In this document: positions 60,876 through 63,021 of the stretch, in pieces | How the letters are laid out: every line of letters begins with the position of its first letter | Numbering within the stretch: the stretch's first letter is position 1 | DNA from: an uncultured Oscillospiraceae bacterium | GTDB lineage: Bacteria; Bacillota; Clostridia; Oscillospirales; Oscillospiraceae | Assembly: GCA_947630755.1 (NCBI GenBank) | Contig: CANRIU010000007.1 | Location: forward strand, 1 to 63,021 | DNA: 63,021 nt | Direction: 5' to 3' | The notes under the pieces: model-generated | Told to the model about the DNA's origin: nothing | Database searches by the model: none | The model's input: only the letters and a program-made list of their open reading frames with translations | Position numbers and translations under genes: made by a program

Positions 60876-60963
60876 TGGTGCGCGAGGCGGGACTTGAACC
60901 CGCACGTCCGGAGTGGACACTAGAACCTGAATCTAGCGAGTCTGCCAATTCCACCACTCGCGC
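60876..60963 (-). tRNA. tRNA-Leu (anticodon CAG)
   Basis: 88 nt on the minus strand including an encoded CCA. Acceptor stem GCGCGAG/CTCGCGC, anticodon stem CTAGA/TCTAG around a loop reading TTCAGGT (anticodon CAG), a long variable arm as in class II tRNAs, and GGTTCAAGTCC T-arm. Confidence 0.95.
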
Positions 60964-60975
60964 ATTTGCTTGAGT

Positions 60976-61004
60976 ATAATAGCACAGCGGACGGACCCTG
61001 TCAA
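60976..61004 (-). promoter_or_regulatory. tRNA-Leu promoter
   Basis: Minus strand: -35 TTGACA (60999-61004), 17-bp spacer, -10 TATTAT (60976-60981), 12 bp before the mature 5' end. Confidence 0.85.
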
Positions 61005-61075
61005 GTATTTTTTCGATTTTTTATGCCCCCCGGCTTCCTTTTGCCGGAATTTAAGGCGGGCGCGCAACAATGATG

Positions 61076-61104
61076 TTGACAGACTAACGCCGTTAGTCTA
61101 TAAT
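61076..61104 (+). promoter_or_regulatory. tetR-MATE promoter with embedded operator
   Basis: Plus strand: -35 TTGACA (61076-61081), 17-bp spacer, -10 TATAAT (61099-61104). The spacer is a perfect palindrome, AGACTAAC GCC GTTAGTCT (61081-61099), placed so a bound dimer would cover both hexamers: a classic TetR self-operator. Confidence 0.85.
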
Positions 61105-61135
61105 TGAACAGGACTTATCTCAAGGGGGGACGCAT

Positions 61136-61726
61136 ATGCCCGGGAAGGGTCTTTCGCGTGAGGATATTGTTACCGCCGCGGCGGAGCTGATTGAGAGTGA
61201 CGGTCTTGACAGGCTCTCCGCCCGGGAGCTTGCGGCTCGGCTGCACATAAAGGCGGCGTCGCTTTATAACCACATAAGGAGTATGGACGAGCTCCATACC
61301 GGCGTGGGCTATTACGCCATTGCGGAGCTCAAGCGCGCGCAGCTTCAGGCCATCGGCGGCAAAAGCCGCGACGATGCCGTGAGGGCCCTGGCGGAGAGCT
61401 ATTACCGCTTCGGCAGGGGGCGGCCCGAGCTTTATAAGGTCATACTCTCCCTCCCCATGGTGAAAAACGACGCCCTCCAGGTCGCCGCCGGGGACGTGGT
61501 GGAGCCCATAATGAGCGCCATGTCCGGCTATGATTTGACCATGGAGCAGAAAATGCACCTTCAAAGGGTGCTTCGGAGCATCATGCACGGCTTTATCTCC
61601 CAGGAGGAGGCGGGGTGCTTCCGCCACTTCCCCGTTCATGTGTCCGAGAGCTACCGCATCGCCGTGGAGGGCTTTATCCTTCTTCTAAAAAACATGGAAA
61701 ACGAGGCGCGGCATGAGAACAAATAA
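61136..61726 (+). CDS. TetR/AcrR family repressor
   Basis: 196 residues. An N-terminal helix-turn-helix (SARELAARLHIKAASLYNHIRSMDELH, residues 23-50) and a C-terminal ligand domain of the WHG/TetR_C type. AAGGGGGGA precedes ATG 61136. It probably represses itself and the downstream MATE pump through the palindrome at 61081-61099. The inducer is unknown. The MATE gene starts within its last codons. Confidence 0.93.
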   Translation: MPGKGLSREDIVTAAAELIESDGLDRLSARELAARLHIKAASLYNHIRSMDELHTGVGYYAIAELKRAQLQAIGGKSRDDAVRALAESYYRFGRGRPELYKVILSLPMVKNDALQVAAGDVVEPIMSAMSGYDLTMEQKMHLQRVLRSIMHGFISQEEAGCFRHFPVHVSESYRIAVEGFILLLKNMENEARHENK

Positions 61727-63021
61727 GGAAGAGCTTTTTAAAAATACACCTGTCACCAGGGCGGTGCTGTCGCTTGTCATTCCCACGGTAATAAGCCAGC
61801 TCATCACCGTGGTGTACAATATGGCGGATACATTTTTTATCGGACAGATACAAGATCCAAATCAGGTCGCCGCGACCTCCCTGTCGCTGCCCCTTTTCCT
61901 GCTGACCACCGGAATGGCGAACCTGTTCGGCATAGGCGGCGCGAGCCTTGTGTCCAGGAGCCTCGGTGTCGGCGACACGGAGAAGGCACGAAAGGCTTCG
62001 GCCTTCTGCATCTGGTCCGCAGCAGCCCTCTCCCTCGCCTACGGTGTGCTGATATACATTTTCAGGAGGACCATCCTCCCCGCCGTTGGCGCGGATGAGT
62101 ATACATACGGCTTTTGTGAGAGCTACCTGTTCTGGACGCTGACCGTGGGCGCTGTTCCCACGGTACTTAACGCCGCCCTGGCCCACCTTGTAAGGGCGGA
62201 GGGATACTCCGGTCAGGCGAGCTTCGGCGTGGCTCTGGGCGGGGTGCTCAATATAGTCCTCGACCCCATTTTCATATTGAAGCTCAACATGAAGATAACA
62301 GGCGCCGCCGTCGCCACGATGATTTCCAACCTCACAGCGCTTTTATACTTCATCATTCTCATTATCGCAAAGCGCGATAAGCTCCACATCACTCTTGACA
62401 TCCGGTGCTTCTCGGTTTCTGACGGCATCCCCCGGGAGGTCCTCCTTGTGGGACTTCCCAGCTCCATTATGAACCTGATGGGAATAACCTCTAATATTGT
62501 CCTCAACAAGCTCCTCGCCTCCTACACCAACGCAGCGTTAGCCGGTATAGGCGTAGCGAAAAAAATCGATATGCTGGCCTTCGCCATTGCCAACGGCCTC
62601 TCCCAGGGCGTCATACCCCTGATAGGCTACAACTACTCCTCCGGGAACATGCGTCGCATGAGGGGCGCGATAAAGGTTACGCTTTTGCTGAGCCTCGCCG
62701 TCACCACCGTCGGCGCGGTGCTGCTGTATACCTGCGCGGGACCACTTGTCCGGGCATTTATCGACGACGCGGACACCGTATATTACGGCAGCATGTTCCA
62801 GAAAATCATCTGCATCACCGGTCCCTTCACCGCCGTCACCACCGTCATAATATCGATTTTCCAGTCCGTAGGCCAAAAGGGCAAGCCCCTCATACTTTCC
62901 ATGCTCAGAAAGGGCGGGCTTGACGTGCCATTCATGTTTATCCTTGACGCTTGGCGCGGCATCGACGCAATAGCCTGGGCTACGCCCATCGCCGACTGCG
63001 GGGCGATGCTCGTGGGCCTTG
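61713..63021 (+). CDS. MATE family efflux transporter (3' end cut by window)
   Basis: 436 codons shown; the gene continues past the window end. It starts at ATG 61713, overlapping the tetR end in another frame. Family features: ADTFFIGQIQDPNQVAATSLSLP, GIGGASLVSRSLGVGD, and EGYSGQASFGVALGGVLNIVLDPIFI, with about ten helices so far. The pump would export cationic drugs or metabolites using a Na+ or H+ gradient; the substrate is unknown. Control by the adjacent TetR protein is likely. Confidence 0.93.
   Translation, partial: MRTNKEELFKNTPVTRAVLSLVIPTVISQLITVVYNMADTFFIGQIQDPNQVAATSLSLPLFLLTTGMANLFGIGGASLVSRSLGVGDTEKARKASAFCIWSAAALSLAYGVLIYIFRRTILPAVGADEYTYGFCESYLFWTLTVGAVPTVLNAALAHLVRAEGYSGQASFGVALGGVLNIVLDPIFILKLNMKITGAAVATMISNLTALLYFIILIIAKRDKLHITLDIRCFSVSDGIPREVLLVGLPSSIMNLMGITSNIVLNKLLASYTNAALAGIGVAKKIDMLAFAIANGLSQGVIPLIGYNYSSGNMRRMRGAIKVTLLLSLAVTTVGAVLLYTCAGPLVRAFIDDADTVYYGSMFQKIICITGPFTAVTTVIISIFQSVGQKGKPLILSMLRKGGLDVPFMFILDAWRGIDAIAWATPIADCGAMLVGL

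Noticed and set aside
60598-60957. 119-codon minus-strand open frame reading through tRNA-Leu
   Set aside because: Its first third is the tRNA gene and its terminator; only the part from the ATG at 60822 is plausible, and that is frameshifted.

Overview
The window is a GC-rich stretch of a spore-forming Firmicute of class Clostridia, most likely Oscillospiraceae-like. The clues are an IspH-ribosomal protein S1 fusion, a SipL-type coat protein (SPOCS repeats plus LysM), GerW, a SpoIVFA/SpoIVFB pair, a FeoA-FeoB fusion, DUF5685, and the paired radical-SAM proteins TIGR03936/TIGR03960. Taxonomy is inferred from gene content only. Almost every gene lies on the minus strand; the plus-strand exceptions are a 33-codon Asn/Gln-rich ORF near 713, a DUF1540 gene at 39982, and the tetR-MATE pair at the right end.

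Reading in the direction of minus-strand transcription (right to left): a tRNA-Leu and a frameshifted membrane/PH-like gene sit near 60.4-61.0 kb, followed by a UvrA paralogue, tcdA, and a two-gene unit of a hybrid sensor kinase plus a solute-binding lipoprotein. Next come feoAB with its small Cys-rich partner, spoIVFA-spoIVFB, the TIGR03960-TIGR03936-pfkA group, rplS with its own promoter and leader, and a lepB-ylqF-rnhB-yraN-thrC operon. A proteostasis block follows (tig, clpP, clpX, lon, engB), then an S2P protease with scpA-scpB-DUF2953-gerW, dacF-rluB, and rpiR-baiN-cmk-plsC-ispH/rpsA. After that lie ispD-ispF, a DUF3343-cysteine desulfurase pair, cdaA-cdaR with DUF5685-DnaJ, and a long housekeeping cluster: yicC-remA-gmk-rpoZ-priA-def-fmt-rsmB-rlmN-prpC-prkC-rsgA. 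The left end holds a 49-codon membrane protein, sipL and the start of a yebC gene. Four-base ATGA overlaps are common, indicating translationally coupled operons.

No complete transposon, prophage or CRISPR array is present. The non-coding regions hold the unusual material: a hairpin that buries the Shine-Dalgarno of the 33-codon ORF (689-709); an array of eight GTTnACATAA motifs next to thrC (40188-40365), with further matches elsewhere; a multi-hairpin element bounded by identical 24-nt palindromes (21531-21778); a 134-bp MITE-like element with inverted ends (50192-50325); and a strong internal ribosome-binding site inside the ispH-rpsA fusion. Well-formed sigma-A promoters are visible upstream of many units, several with a TTGCAA -35 box. 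Starts were chosen by ribosome-binding sites and operon overlaps, so some differ from the longest open frame.
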